Below are positions 12,411-24,729 of a stretch of DNA of 64,000 nt, one piece after another. The stretch is from assembly GCA_039619475.1 (NCBI GenBank), contig CM077116.1:99679164-99743163 (forward strand), given 5' to 3'. The stretch's first letter is position 1. Each line of letters starts with the position of its first letter. The notes below the pieces were generated by a model, which worked only from the letters and a program-made list of their open reading frames with translations, was not told where the DNA came from and ran no database searches. This stretch comes from Icerya purchasi. Taxonomy: Eukaryota; Arthropoda; Insecta; Hemiptera; Monophlebidae. The position numbers and the translations under genes were made by a program.

Positions 12411-13160
12411 TCGATTGTGCATCGTATGATATCAGCGGACTTGGGCGCCACAAAGAAGTTGCTGTTCAAAAATCATTTCACCGTTGAATATTCTCGGTTA
12501 TTTTCAATTTTAATATCCCGTCCACTGACGTTTTTAAGTGACGGCTAGATTTTCATCGGAGTCTAAATTAGGCTTTTATCATAACCTGCTGAGCCAAAAG
12601 TTAAACACAATTCTATAAATTTCAATAGATATTATTAATCGTAATTATCGTGGTATAACTACAGTTTCGTTTCAATAATCTTATTACTAATTAACCACTA
12701 TTAATTATATAAACGATCTCCGGACACTCGAGAAAAATGAAAATGCCTAAAAAAAAATGTTTTTATTTGATGAAGAAAAATTGCTTTTTATTTACAATTT
12801 TTTTTTTAAAACGATGATGAGAAATCGAAAAATTTTGCTAGCGAAAATCTTTTTATGACCGAAATACAAAAAATTTAATTTTTGCAGCCTCTGTAAAAAG
12901 TAAATTTAGGCTTTGCAGGATAAGTTTTTGGTTTTTCCTCGGCCAATGTCGTCTAGTAAAAATTTTTCAAAAGTACACTAGATAAAGCGAGAACACTGAA
13001 GATGAGCATTAAGAATGACGATGTTGATAATTTAGCATGCTCTGCATGAGAGCGGCAACGCTGTCACCGCTCTTTTCATGTACAAAGTGTTTGGAGCAAC
13101 GAAAGGAACTTTTAAAAACGCGCCAACAAAGTTAACGTAATTTATTATGTATAGAACAGT

Positions 13161-13186
13161 AAAAAAAAAAAAAAAAAAAAAAAAAA
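13161..13186. repeat. Poly-A run (26 nt)
   Basis: Homopolymer A tract; no recognisable retrocopy precedes it. Confidence 0.85.
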
Positions 13187-15942
13187 TAGAAAAAAGCAAA
13201 TATGGCGGTGCAGATTAGCTCGTTCGATGTTACTGTCGGGACAAATTTATTACGCGCGTCTAAATTAATATCGCGTCGGAGAGAAGCAATATTTTTTTGT
13301 CTTCATTAATTTCGCAGAAATTCAAACGTGTCACTTTAATACTGTTATCCTCCGCATCGGTCGGATTAATAGATGAGGTTTATTGTTAGACGATGCTGTC
13401 CATTTTCCCGTTTTTCACTGTTTTCTGTACATAAATTTTATCCTGTACGAAATTTTGATTTTGTTTCGAAATATTACCGAAAAATTTATATTCGAACAGA
13501 CGTAACATTTTGATGCTTACGTGAATTTGTCGGAAAAAATTTAGCGCACATTCCTATGCTTGATTTCTCCGTAGGCGTGTTTGCTACGCTGAGTTCAGGA
13601 TTTATTTATTTACAGTGCTAGTTCGTACTGGAAGAGTCGCGTATGTCGTTCACCGTACCTGACACTTTCTTTAATCATATACGAATTGTTTACATTTCGC
13701 TAGTTTCTTTTGGCTACCTTTGTAATTTTATTACGTTCTTTAGCTTGAAATTGCAACGAGTTCTATTCGGCCGAAGTTGAGATATTTAATTGTGAGCTAA
13801 TATGCTGTACACTAGGCTGCACGCAATATATCTTATTCTAACTAATCCTCCGGTTCTGTGATTTTTTGTCATAATTTACAGCGCGTGGTGTACGTACAAT
13901 TTTAAAAACTCTTCTTTTTTCATAATTTTATCGGGTATTTTGGAAGTACGTGAAAATTAGCGGAAAAGGTTTTGTTTTATATACCTACATAAATAAAAAA
14001 TATTGTTATGCATCCTTTCGCTTCGGTTATTCCGGTCCAGTGCTGTGATCTGTGTTATACATCGCGCGACTCTTCGTGTTACATACTAAACGCGACACAC
14101 GCAATGTTAAAACGTTAAAAAAAGCGTTCTCATTTCAGGACTACCCCTTTTCTTCTTTCTAAGACAAATATTTAATTTCTTTCTTTTTTTTTTTCTTCTT
14201 TGGAAAGAAGTTTTTCTGCGATTTGTATGGTATGAAAATAGATTCTTGTTAAATAAATGAAATAAGAATTTAAAACAAACAAACGGAAAAAGAAAAACAA
14301 TTTCAGAATTGAAACTGCCCCGTTTTCCGAACGTGTAGCAGCATCATTTCGGGAACGTTTGCCTCACTTGAGAACGTTCTTGGGGAATGATGTTGTTTAA
14401 CAGGTAAAATAAATAATAGGCGCGCCATTTCGAACACTAAGCCGTGTATGCAAAGCGAATTGCGTTCTTTAATTCAGGCAGTATCAGAGCGTTACTCACA
14501 CGAGTAACGTTTAAAAAAAACTACACCACAACTATAACTGTTGCGGCATACAGCTGAACATAAACGGATTACACCGTTGTAAAGAAAATGATCTGTCACA
14601 AATTCATAAAATGTCGTAACTAAACGATGTGCGGCCCCCCGGTTCTATGACATACACTGCATACAAGTATGCTAGATTTATTATCAGATTTTCGTTGGAG
14701 GCTAACTTTATTTTTCTTTCTTTAATTCGAACAAATTTCATTTATAATTTTAAATTATAAATAGAAAAGTTATCTTAATTCTGTGTATCCTGATTAAAAA
14801 TTAATTTTTCGTTTTCTTGTCTTTCAAATTTTATTTTACATAATTAAGCGATTAATAAAAAACATACCGAGTGTAATTTTGTAGCCAATTAAATTATCAT
14901 AATGCCGTCCCCTTTTTCGATATTGCTTAACTCCGATAGTCAAAATCGTCATTTTATTCAGTATGTGCTTCGTTGTCAGTTAATAATTTTACGTTTACTA
15001 TATTGGCATACAGCATTTAGTAGTGTTTGGTCGGTGAAAATTCGGTCTTGTAGTAGCAATTTTTGAGTGAAATTCGAATTCTCCTATTGTTATTATCGAA
15101 AAGCTTATATAAAGATATCAACGCGTTTGCGCCTTTAAGTAATTTCTTTAATCACAGTGGGCTCAGAAAAGTAAATTCCGATTGTTATGTACTAAGACAA
15201 TTTGATAATAAATAAGTGCAACTGATTCATGATCCCGAAACATGTCGGTATTTCGATTAAAAATTTTTAAATTGATCTATTTTTCCGAATAAAAAGTTAT
15301 TTGTTCCATTTAATATTTACTTAGAAATTCGTGAGTGTACTCATATATCAAAATTAACAGTTTGCATTCATTCATTATTTTAGCAGCAAAATAAGGTAAT
15401 TCCAATTTATATCGTTTACCGTACTTATAGGTACGTATTTGTTACGAAAGTATCAAAAAAAAATTAATACGAAATAAACATTTATTAGTTAAACTAACAG
15501 TAAATAACATTTAGTTATGAGTATTTTTTTAATAAATATACAAATAAAATTTAAAAAAATTTTCCCTACACGTAATAAAATATCAAAAATCGTAAAAAAA
15601 TCTTAACATACTTATACACATATATGCAAATACTCGTATATTGAAACGTTACCGTTTAGTTTTTATCCTCACCAGGGAATCTCCGGAGTCTCGTTTTATA
15701 TCACGGGCATCTTAAATTATTTGTTATTATTATTTTTCTTTATTTATTAATTTACGGTTATTATAGATTATTTTATGATCAAGGTACACAATTGCGGTTA
15801 TTAAGTTTTATAAAGTAATTCAGCCAGCTACCGTGGTGTACTTGATTAGTTAATTGTGTTTTGTTCTGGTAGAATATTCCGCTGCCACACATTGTAACTT
15901 GCAAAATTTTCACTTATACCTGATAATAATATTCATAGGTGA

Positions 15943-15952
15943 CCCCCCCCCC
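15943..15952. repeat. Poly-C run (10 nt)
   Basis: Homopolymer C tract in AT-rich intronic DNA. Confidence 0.85.
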
Positions 15953-16770
15953 ATCCAAAAGAAAAATAGAAACGAAAAAAAGAGTCACCCACTAGATTTT
16001 TTTATAATCGACTAGCAATATAGACAATTGTACAAATTCAAATGATGAAAATAATAATTTAATTTCTATATATCCTATTTGCGACGATAATAACCTGCTT
16101 CGCTATCGATCTGCAAATTGTTGAACTCCAGCGAATCCGAAGGACTAGGGTTGGTGTAGGTAAATTATAATGAACGTGTCGTTTAATCGCGAATGACTCC
16201 ACCGGAACGACTTCGCGATAATGTATTTTAAAATTCTGAATAATTCAACGACCGTCGTTTTTTACAACCGATAACTTCCGTAGCGAGTCGGTCACCAACG
16301 ACAAGGGGAGCTAAACAACCATGTCGCAATCGGCTGAAAGATTAAATTCTGGCTGACCGCTGATCAAAAATCCATTAGTCGTCTTTTCTATTCTTTTTCT
16401 CCCTAGCCCTACCACCAAATGCCACTCATTACCCCAAAAAGACGCATTTTCCTCAGCTTGATCGCAAGATATTCTCACCTTTGACCAATAACAGAATTTC
16501 ACATACTACCGCATTCTCCCTTAGACCGTTTATTCTTGTTTTCTTGCTTCCAATTTTATTTCATTTCGTATTTATTTTATATGCATAACTGTAATGTGCA
16601 CATTTACAGTGTATGGAATGATGTCATTTTTGCGTAAATTATAGTATTGATTTTAAGAATGACATAGTTTACTGAAATTTTTTCTTTCATAATTATTATA
16701 GAAAAACCATTATCTGATAAGATGCAGGGGTTCCTTATAGCTAAGTCCGAAAAACTGAACTTGATATATA

Positions 16771-16773
<3 letters not shown>

Positions 16774-16819
<46 letters not shown>
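16774..16819. repeat. TA dinucleotide microsatellite
   Basis: About 23 uninterrupted TA units, followed by further imperfect AT repeats. Confidence 0.9.
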
Positions 16820-16822
<3 letters not shown>

Positions 16823-17300
16823 TATATATTGGAAGGAATTTCGAGGTCTTTTCTTATTTTCTGGTCGCCGTTCCAGGTGCCAAAAAACGGATGTCAGGTC
16901 TTATATTGTTTTTCAGATTTTTCTGGTCTTTGTTCCTGCGCCAATGAAAGGGATTTCGCCTCCGGGCTTCGAATCGGGAGCCAATAATTACACATTCTAA
17001 CGGTTCACAATCCGGAAGCCATAAAAACGAATGTATAAATTTGTCGTGCTTACAGCAATATTTTCTTTGAGTCACTAACTCGGGACTCAGGACATTTGGA
17101 GTGTCCGGATTTTTTCGAAGTCCAAACAAATTTCAGATCACTTTCCGGTGAGCGTTAGGCTTTTATCCTTTTTTTTTTATTATTATTTTCTTCCGCTGAC
17201 GCGCGGACGCGAGACTCTTCCCGGATGAGTTTCACCCAGACACGAGCCAATTGTTTATCACAGTGGTGTGGACTAGACAAACTTTATATGTATCTAAAAT

Positions 17301-17441
17301 ATGGTAGGGAAGCGAACAACGACGACCTATGTATCTCGCAAGAACGGCAAGAGACGAACTGTAAAAATAACGGCACAAGATCAATTAATTAACACAAAAG
17401 GCTATGTGGCTATCAGCCGATCGAATAATCATACATACTAG
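17301..17441 (+). other. Small basic open frame, 46 codons, status unknown
   Basis: An ATG-to-TAG frame beginning MVGKRTTTTYVSRKNGKRRT. It is arginine/lysine-rich at the N-terminus and lacks the poly-F/K/I runs typical of random frames in this window. No family resemblance, splice logic or Kozak strength argues for it beyond composition. It may be chance or part of an unrecognised repeat. Confidence 0.15.
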
Positions 17442-17680
17442 TTATTACACTGCTTAATTTGTATACATCTTTTCGCAGCTCACGCTGTAACGACTAATGC
17501 ATACATGTTGTGTTCAGACGTTACCCTGCTATCGCGGACTACACACACCAAGGCACCTGCATAGCTAATTTCAGCAAAGAATCGGAATTCAAACTTCCAA
17601 CCATGCAAGCATCTCGGGACGTATTCTCTGATAACAACAAGTAATGCTGTGATGCCGGTAGATCGAAAATTACCCGAAGA

Positions 17681-17684
<4 letters not shown>

Positions 17685-17723
<39 letters not shown>

Positions 17724-17729
17724 TATATG
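17685..17729. repeat. TA/GTATATAT microsatellite
   Basis: TA repeat of about 18 units that grades into GTATATATGTGTGTG. Confidence 0.9.
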
Positions 17730-20700
17730 TGTGTGGGTGTATCTGAGTTCGCCGAGAAAAGGGGCCTGTGTTATGAAAACTGGTTTTTGAAGTTTACTTT
17801 CCCGCCGCACCTTAGCGACATTGGCTGACAACTAAACACCATAAAGAATTCATTTTATAAAAAAAGTAATTATATAGCGGTATCTGCATAATTTTATCTT
17901 AAAAGTTACGATTTACAGGATTACTCCTTTATAGTCCGCAGGGATATTTAATGTCTTGTTAAATCACCAGGCGTTCAAAAAACAGTCGACCCTTTATATA
18001 TTTAATCTTTATTTTTTATTATTTTTATATAAAATAAGTTGTGGGTCTCACAGGATAAGTATGCCCGTTGTATGAGTGCCCGACACTCCTATTAACGTTT
18101 ATTCAAAGTACAAAATGACAACTATTTTTGCTTATCCCATACATCATAATATTATTCAACTTAGGATTATATAAATTATGACATAGTACACACATAACGG
18201 TAAATACGCATCTGTATACCGATACATGAGGGTAGCTAAATATCTTCAAATTCAAGGAAAAGAAAGAAAGTAAAGAAAAAAAAAAAGGGAAGAACAAAAA
18301 CAAATAAATCAAAAGATAACAATAAAAGAAAATTATAAAATAGAATGATTCGAAACGTATCTTGGGTTTTACTCTTTACACCTAAATTCAGCTATTTCCC
18401 TACTTCCTTTTTCCACACGCCAAGTTTTTTTTTGTTTGGTATGTGATGTGGGGTATTTTACTAATTAGTTAAGTTAGAACTGAATCATCAGTATTATCAA
18501 TTTGTAAATTTACGCCCCATGGGTAGATGTAATATATATTATTTCGGTTGCCCTTACATTACTAATTGCACAGTTGTAATTTAAAGATACATGACGAGTG
18601 TTTCGTCTAGTGTTACGTGTAAGAAAGAAAATTAGATTAAAAGTTAATTTAAGATCATTTAAAGTTGGTAACAATAGTCAATGAATCTACAGAAATGCTT
18701 TGCGGAGCAAGTTCAAGGCGGAGTATATTAAGGTATCCTCTTGTTGACTTAGAAGATGTTGTTCATGCATAAGACGTAATAATCTTCGTCATAATGACTT
18801 TTTGCTCCTCTCTGTTACGCTCTATACACTGTGAGCTGAGTTATAGATTTTTTAGCAGCATTATGTGCTTACTTTCACATTCTGATCTAACTTGCAGTAT
18901 ATCTCCTTCAATTGTACCACACATGGTCAAATGATGGTAGAGTTGTACTACTGTTTTGAGAATGATATTGAGGTAGATGAGAATTTTCATGACGTTTAGT
19001 CTGTTCGTCGGCATGAAAAATTACACCACTTAAACAGGAACAGATGCGAATACAAATAATGCTGTTTGAATTCCGGCATTACGGAATACGCGTAGCTGAC
19101 GCCGATTATATACTTAGAGATGAGCGATTTTACCTTGAAATACATGATATAGATCTAAGTCGACTTGCTTAGAATCTACTCTATTCCGATTTCGAAACTA
19201 AGTCGGTGTTATGTATTCTCTTACTAAATTTATTCCTAGAGTCGCGATATAAATAATCAGTGTGACTCTCTTGCCACTATTAACATAAAAGCATTCTATA
19301 CCCGAGTTTTCTTTTTCTTTCAGTAAACAACACACCTGCTTACAGACTTACGAAACTTATGTAATACCCTGTTAACGAAGAAAGCCAACGAATACGTGGA
19401 AAAACCTGATAGCTTCACTATCGTATGAGTTCAGCGTGATATTAATAGAATCTGAAATATGACTCTTATGATAATTACTTGAGATCTTGTCATGTGAAGC
19501 TACGGTTAATCAGAAGAAATGCAAAGATTCAAACGGGTAATAAACTGGCCGAATGGGCGAGATATGTAAGGAACTGGAAAGTAACTACTCCGAGCACTAG
19601 CACTAGTTAAATAACTGCCAAAAGCGGGCATTAAAGCAATTGTTTATACTGCCGTAAAAGATCACTCTTTTTATGAAGAATAAGCTGATTCTTTTAAAGC
19701 CCCCTTCAGTAATAAGAACTGAATCATTACAGCAACCTCGTATTAGGATGACATCGATATGCATCAGTTTCAACGATTTTAGTTCAATTCTTATATTGGG
19801 AAGAAAATCATCAACAAAAACTACATGTCTGTGCTTTGAGACGTACGATGTCAATTTTTTCTTTCCAAAACTCCGAGTATATGTGCATTTTAACATGAGG
19901 ATTACCGCGGCCGATGTAACATTTCGTAATCTATTTCGCATTTACTTTCAAACAAGTACAATTTCCTTGGCGGTACATTTGTATTTGATTACAATCTGTC
20001 ATATGCGTGAACATTGCAAAAGTTAATGACATTCGGTCGCTCGACTTTTTTTGTTTTTCTTTTAAAATATATTTATCCTGGGTAAAATTTTTCTTTTTTC
20101 TTTTTTAATTTTTCCCCTCGATTTCGTAAAACAGAGGCCGTTTGCACAAAATAATAATAATATTTCCTGTACTTTGAAATTTCAAGTAATTCCCGAGCCG
20201 AGCGGTTGAAGTGGACTCGTACTGTTCGTCAGTTATACTTCATCTTTCCCATATTGTATCTCCTTTCTGTGGAAAATAATTTTTTTTCTCTTTCCATTCT
20301 CACTTGCGTGTCCGACAAGCGATGGGACGAGTTTAAAGTTTCCTTTGTCATCCGCCGTTTGCTGTTGACGTGATATTTAACGAGAAATTTTTCAACGTTT
20401 TCCAGTTTCGCGAATCTCCTTACCGTAATTAGCGTTTGTTCGCCACTTCCGTTACTGTTAACGTATAAAAGTACGATCAGCTGTCCTCGAAACGTTCTAC
20501 AACGTGGCAAGATTCCCATTTTGTTTGGCACAACTTTGAAGGAAGTACTGTTTCGTCTGCAGCCTATGCGTTTACCGCAGTCCGCCTACAATTACATATT
20601 CTGTTCACTTTTACTTTTTCCACAGGCTGTGCCATTTTGGAATATCCGATGGCCATTGGACACCCTAAAATTAATTACCCAGGGAACCTGTAATTAGATT

Positions 20701-20999
20701 CCTTTGTTCCATCAAAAATTACCCCGTGCTTACGGCTCGAGAGTAGTATTTCGAATTGACACACTTTACCCGCTTTTTCTTCTTGCTTTCCGTTTGTCCG
20801 CGAATTTTGTGTTTAATGAGCTAACTGGTTTTTCAATTATTCAAGCAAAAACACTGTTTTTTTTTTTTTTTTGTTTTTTTTTTTTTAAAGTCATTAAATG
20901 GTACGTTTTTTTTCAGAACTCACATTGAGCTCGCGCTCTTGAGTCCCTTAGGAGATTTCACTCCCGGAATTTATACTTATGCCGGATAAAACTTGCGTG

Positions 21000-21600
21000 C
21001 ATGCCGCTTACAAAATCATCGACTATCTCAATTAAACATGCTCAAATCAACTTGGCTGGAATTTTCGGACATTTCTGATTAGGAGCATATATCCGCTTGT
21101 CAGCTTCAACTACGTGCGCTACTCTGAACGTACAAAGCAACAAAACGTCCTTGACAAATTTTGATGGTTGCCGGCGCAGCTATTGAGACAAATTAAATCA
21201 AACAGCGTTTGTTCTTTGCATGACGTCTAAGTTGCGAGGTATTAAATCATATGGTCGGTGTTATATCCGACACTATTTCGGGGAAGATACTTTTCTCATG
21301 ATATAACTGTGTCCAGAGTTTGCCTAATCTCGATGAAGTTGAATTAATCGTTTAGAGTGCTGGCCCTAGTCCAGACTTAAATGCATTTGGACGTGCGTGG
21401 CAATGGTCGGTAAGCAGACGTAATAAAGATATCCACTTACGGAATTTTGAGTAAATTCTATCTTAGTAGCGTGCTATAGACTGCTTGGAATGCAAAGAAA
21501 TACAATGTATAACTCCTAGCGTGTCTTCTACGGTCAATCTAAGGGTTTTTCGTAAGGAATAACGGGGAAACAATACCATAACTCCACTCGTTAATACACC
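21000..21600 (+). pseudogene. Degraded Tc1/mariner-type transposase relic (C-terminal part)
   Basis: Around 21335-21430, read across frames, the translation gives LDEVE, then GPSPDLNAFGRAW and RRNKDIHLRNFE. This matches the layout of the Tc1-like catalytic C-terminus, where the last acidic residue follows a WPA-SPDLNPIEH-W motif. The preceding bases give HDITVSRVC, in the place of the QDNAPxHT motif, and a GR-Y piece like the upstream WGG..GRT region. Near 21555-21575 a RG-NTI remnant resembles the family's C-terminal end. Multiple stops and frameshifts make it non-functional. I did not find terminal inverted repeats. Recognition is by pattern only. Confidence 0.45.
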
Positions 21601-22215
21601 GTTTAGCTGTAAAAGTATTGGACCGCTGAGCTTTTTGAAAAATTCGTAATTCTTTATCAGGGCGGTTATTCCTGGCTTGCCGAAAATAAACGGAATATTT
21701 TCGAAAAGCAACGGGCCTAGAATAACGCACAGTCATAAGCCCCAGAGCATCGTTGAAAGTAGCGGCATATTAAGCCGACCAAAACGGCTACGCTTGTTAC
21801 CTTTTCCACGCACTTCCATGATCATAAGCGTTAAAAGCTGTTCATTAAGCACCATCCGCCGACTTACCGTTCGCCAAAAACTTTTCCAGAACTTTTTATG
21901 TGTTTTGGTACAGCGCTTTTGTAATAAAGAAGACTGCGGTTCACAGTGGATCCATCATAACCGAAGCGGAGAATCTTTAGTACAAAACAAAAGGCCCCGC
22001 GCCCTTCCTCGGAAGCTTCCACCTTTGATAATTCCGCGAACCGTTCTCCCGCCAACCACCGCGACCACTGTATCCCGGAAGCGCAGCTATTAACTGCGCT
22101 AGTTTTAATATGTTCAGAAATCACATCGGTATTCGTCTCGGATGAAACATATAGCATCGCCCGCCAAACCATTTTGTCTATTTTTGTATTAAGTACCCGA
22201 TCTAAATTCATCTAC
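21600..22215. other. Unassigned stretch with long open frames on both strands
   Basis: Open frames of 138 codons (+, 21677-22093) and 115 codons (-, 21864-22211) overlap in a locally G+C-richer stretch. Neither translation resembles a family I know. The composition differs from the surrounding intron, so it could be an old transposon or pseudogene, but I cannot choose a strand. Confidence 0.2.
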
Positions 22216-23825
22216 AAAATATCACCAGCTCGACTTTGGAGGCAACATTTACGCAGTTTTGTTTTAGATTTTTTAAGCGGTCTCTACGAAGAGTTCCTTT
22301 TCACGACGCTATCTTTCGTCAAATAACTCGTAAAACAGGAAAAATATAATGTTTCCTGGATATCATTTTATGTACCTGAGTTGTTGAAAAATCAGGTCAA
22401 CATCGTGCGGCGTGAGTATTTTCCCTGCTGAATTCCTTCTTGTTGATTTTCCTGACTTTGCCTTTTTAATTTTTTTTCTTTTCTGCGTAATTCACTTATA
22501 TTTGTCACAGGTTTGCATCCTTTTTTTCATTAATTATTTCTATTTTTAAAAAATCTAAACACTTTTTTTTTTCATTTGCAAAAATATATCGTCGTTTTTC
22601 GGGATAAAAGTTACCTAATTAATTCGCTCCAAGTTCGAGAATGTTTACCGGGCGTGTGACGACTTCGAGACTGGAATAAATTTTCTTAAAAATCTCCAGC
22701 AGCTAATTTTTTCACTGATCTTAAAATGAAATAAAGCAAACCAATAAATACACACATATATGTCGAGAAAAAAATAAAAATAGAGGGTTTCCGAATTCGA
22801 GATAGCATGATACCATGTGCCCGTATTAGCTTGTTTTACTGAATCTGCTATCACGTTCGGGCCGAAGCTTCTTGTAAATAGCAGTGTATTTGATGTTACC
22901 GCTTTTTCTGAAGTTCCTATTTTAGCTCATCCACGAAAGAATCGTAAATAGTAAGCATAATTTCTTCCTTGGGATTTATCAAATTTGTTTGATGTTACGG
23001 TCGTGATATCCTCCTTAAATTAGTTTACCTACATTCCGTACTTCTAGTGTAGATTCCATGCTTTAGTACGGTAAACGATGATACAGGATGCTTTCTAGAT
23101 ATTGAAATTTTTCCAATAAACCAGCTAAAATTTTCGCTTTGTTTATATCTGATTCTTATTTACTTTTTTCCCCCATGTTCATTCAAATCTTTTTTCTACT
23201 ACTGAAAACTGCTGTAGTCTCTTTTTGATCACTCCAAAGCTTTATGGCCATCCTCCGCATAGTTGACACATTTGTTCTGTCTTATAAATTATGGGTTTTT
23301 GATATTTGTTTTATAAAAATTATGGAAGCGTCAAGAACTCACATTGCATCGTGACCTTCAGTAATGGAGAAGTGTATGGAAGAAAATGGCAGAATCCTCG
23401 GGATTCCCGCAATACGGATTATCCTTTAATTTAAGTGAGCGTAAGAACTGTGTTTTCGATATTTGCTTTCTATTTTCCTGTTACATTTTTTTCCATCCTA
23501 CACAGAGCTCTTTTGTAATTTCAATTTTTATTCTGTGATTATTATAAGTGGAGTGGTTTACTTTTCGTTGAATGTATGTATGTGTGTATATACATATATA
23601 TAGGTCTTGCTGACCGCTTCGCGGCCTATTTCTTCGAACTTTAAATTGTATTACTTTGTAAATTATCATAAAAACGGCATCGTACACATGTTCTTTTTTT
23701 TCTCTTTTTAAAAAAAGAAAAGAGAAATAAACCAGTACGTCAATTAAAAAGTGAAATTTAGATTAAAATATCTGAAAAACTGAAACCGCTAGCAAAAGGT
23801 AATATACATATGTGAGAGGAATATA
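22216..23825. other. Gene-free intronic stretch
   Basis: AT-rich DNA with small poly-T tracts; nothing recognised on either strand. Confidence 0.45.
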
Positions 23826-23886
23826 AAGTAAGTAAAAGTAAAGTAAAGCAAGCCCCATACCCTTGACAGGACGTCGGGAATTGTGA
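23826..23886 (-). repeat. SINE-like 3'-end fragment, inverted
   Basis: On the minus strand this reads ATTCCCGACGTCCTGTCAAG, then GGTATGGGGCTTGCTTTACT. It is nearly collinear with the piece at 9527-9590 (CAATCCCCGAAGTCCTG, GGTATGAGACTTACTTTACT). Confidence 0.5.
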
Positions 23887-23903
23887 TACATTTAATTCTT
23901 TTT

Positions 23904-24480
23904 GGAGACGTTAGTATGCAGATTAAAAAGAAAATCAATACCGTAGCTCACATAGAACCGGCTGTAGAAGTTTTTTTAAATTTTTTTCTTAAAACTTGAT
24001 TTTCATATTTTTTTAAATGTGGGCTCTTTGATTTTAAAATTTTAGGGGTCTCGTATTTTTCCTATATTTTAGCGATTGAAATACATCATTAAAAAAAAAG
24101 AGGGACCATTCAGCTACCGTGGAAATGGCTGTGATTTTTTTTTTTAATTTCCAGAGTTACCGCTTTAAGCGTGTATTTTCTCAAATTTTGGTCCCTATAT
24201 ATCAAAATTTTTCGAATTTTTTATTTTTCCTGTATTCTGGAGACCTTAGTGTACAGGTTAAAACGAAAATTAATACCATATCTCATATAGAACCGGCTGT
24301 AGAATTTAAAAAAAAAAAAATTTCTTAACTTGATTTTTACATTTTTTTGAAATTTGGGGGCTTTAATTTTAAAATGTTAAGGGTTTTATAATTTTCATGT
24401 GATCTAACGAAGAAAATAGGTCGATTGAAAAAGAAATTAATTCTTTAGCTATTATAGAACAGGCTATACGATTTTTTTTC
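23904..24480. repeat. Diverged tandem repeat, unit about 168 bp
   Basis: A core of the form AATACCGTAGCTCACATAGA followed by CCGGCTGTAGAA and a T run recurs at about 23939, 24107, 24275 and 24440, so spacing is near 168 bp. Units 1 and 3 are the most alike (GGAGACGTTAGT.. and GGAGACCTTAGT.. starts, 335 bp apart). Units 2 and 4 are more diverged or partial. It resembles a small, old satellite array. A single related monomer lies at about 41330-41480. Confidence 0.55.
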
Positions 24481-24497
24481 TTACAGGATAGATATAT

Positions 24498-24722
24498 GGG
24501 TAGCATGGTAGTCTGTAGTTAAGGTGCTCGACAAACAATCGAGGCTTGCCTAGTTTTCGGTCCAATTCGCTCCCAGGTTTACCTAGCCTGAAATTAATCG
24601 GGTACTAAAGAAATCTGGGAAAGTTAAGGGTGGCTGTGGGAAAGGAACTAGCCCTAATTTTCCGTTAGACTCTTAAGTACATTATGAACTGTAACTTCAA
24701 GAGTATGGAGCTTACTTTGCAC
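24498..24722 (+). mobile_element. tRNA-type SINE candidate
   Basis: The left end GGGTAGCATGGTAGTCTG resembles a pol III A box. About 60 bp downstream CGGTCCAATTCGC resembles a degenerate B box, as in tRNA-derived SINEs. The body ends with a segment similar to the fragments at 9527, 23826 and 39956 (GAGTATGGAGCTTACTTTGC), followed by a TA repeat. Length is about 225 bp, no coding capacity. Box matches are imperfect, so the copy is probably old. Confidence 0.5.
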
Positions 24723-24729
24723 ATATGAT

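Larger units (their letters stand above)
10430..20980. other. Intronic AT-rich DNA, mostly unassigned
   Basis: No gene or clear transposon recognised. The stretch holds poly-C and poly-A runs, two TA microsatellites, a 10-bp stem hairpin at 12380-12410 and a small basic open frame at 17301-17441. The larger open frames here lack family resemblance and typical coding composition. Confidence 0.45.

Noticed and set aside
15820..15840. Similarity of CAGCTACCGTGG with pieces of the 24-kb tandem repeat and with 56836
   Set aside because: Match is only about 11 bases with unrelated flanks; consistent with chance.
16854..17129. Open frame on the minus strand with a B-box-like GCTTCGAATCG on the plus strand at about 16965
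   Set aside because: One box alone without an A box at the right distance, and no second copy in the window. Not enough to call a SINE or tRNA.
19603..20026. Overlapping 112- and 117-codon frames on opposite strands
   Set aside because: Neither translation has recognisable motifs; codon content looks random for AT-rich DNA.
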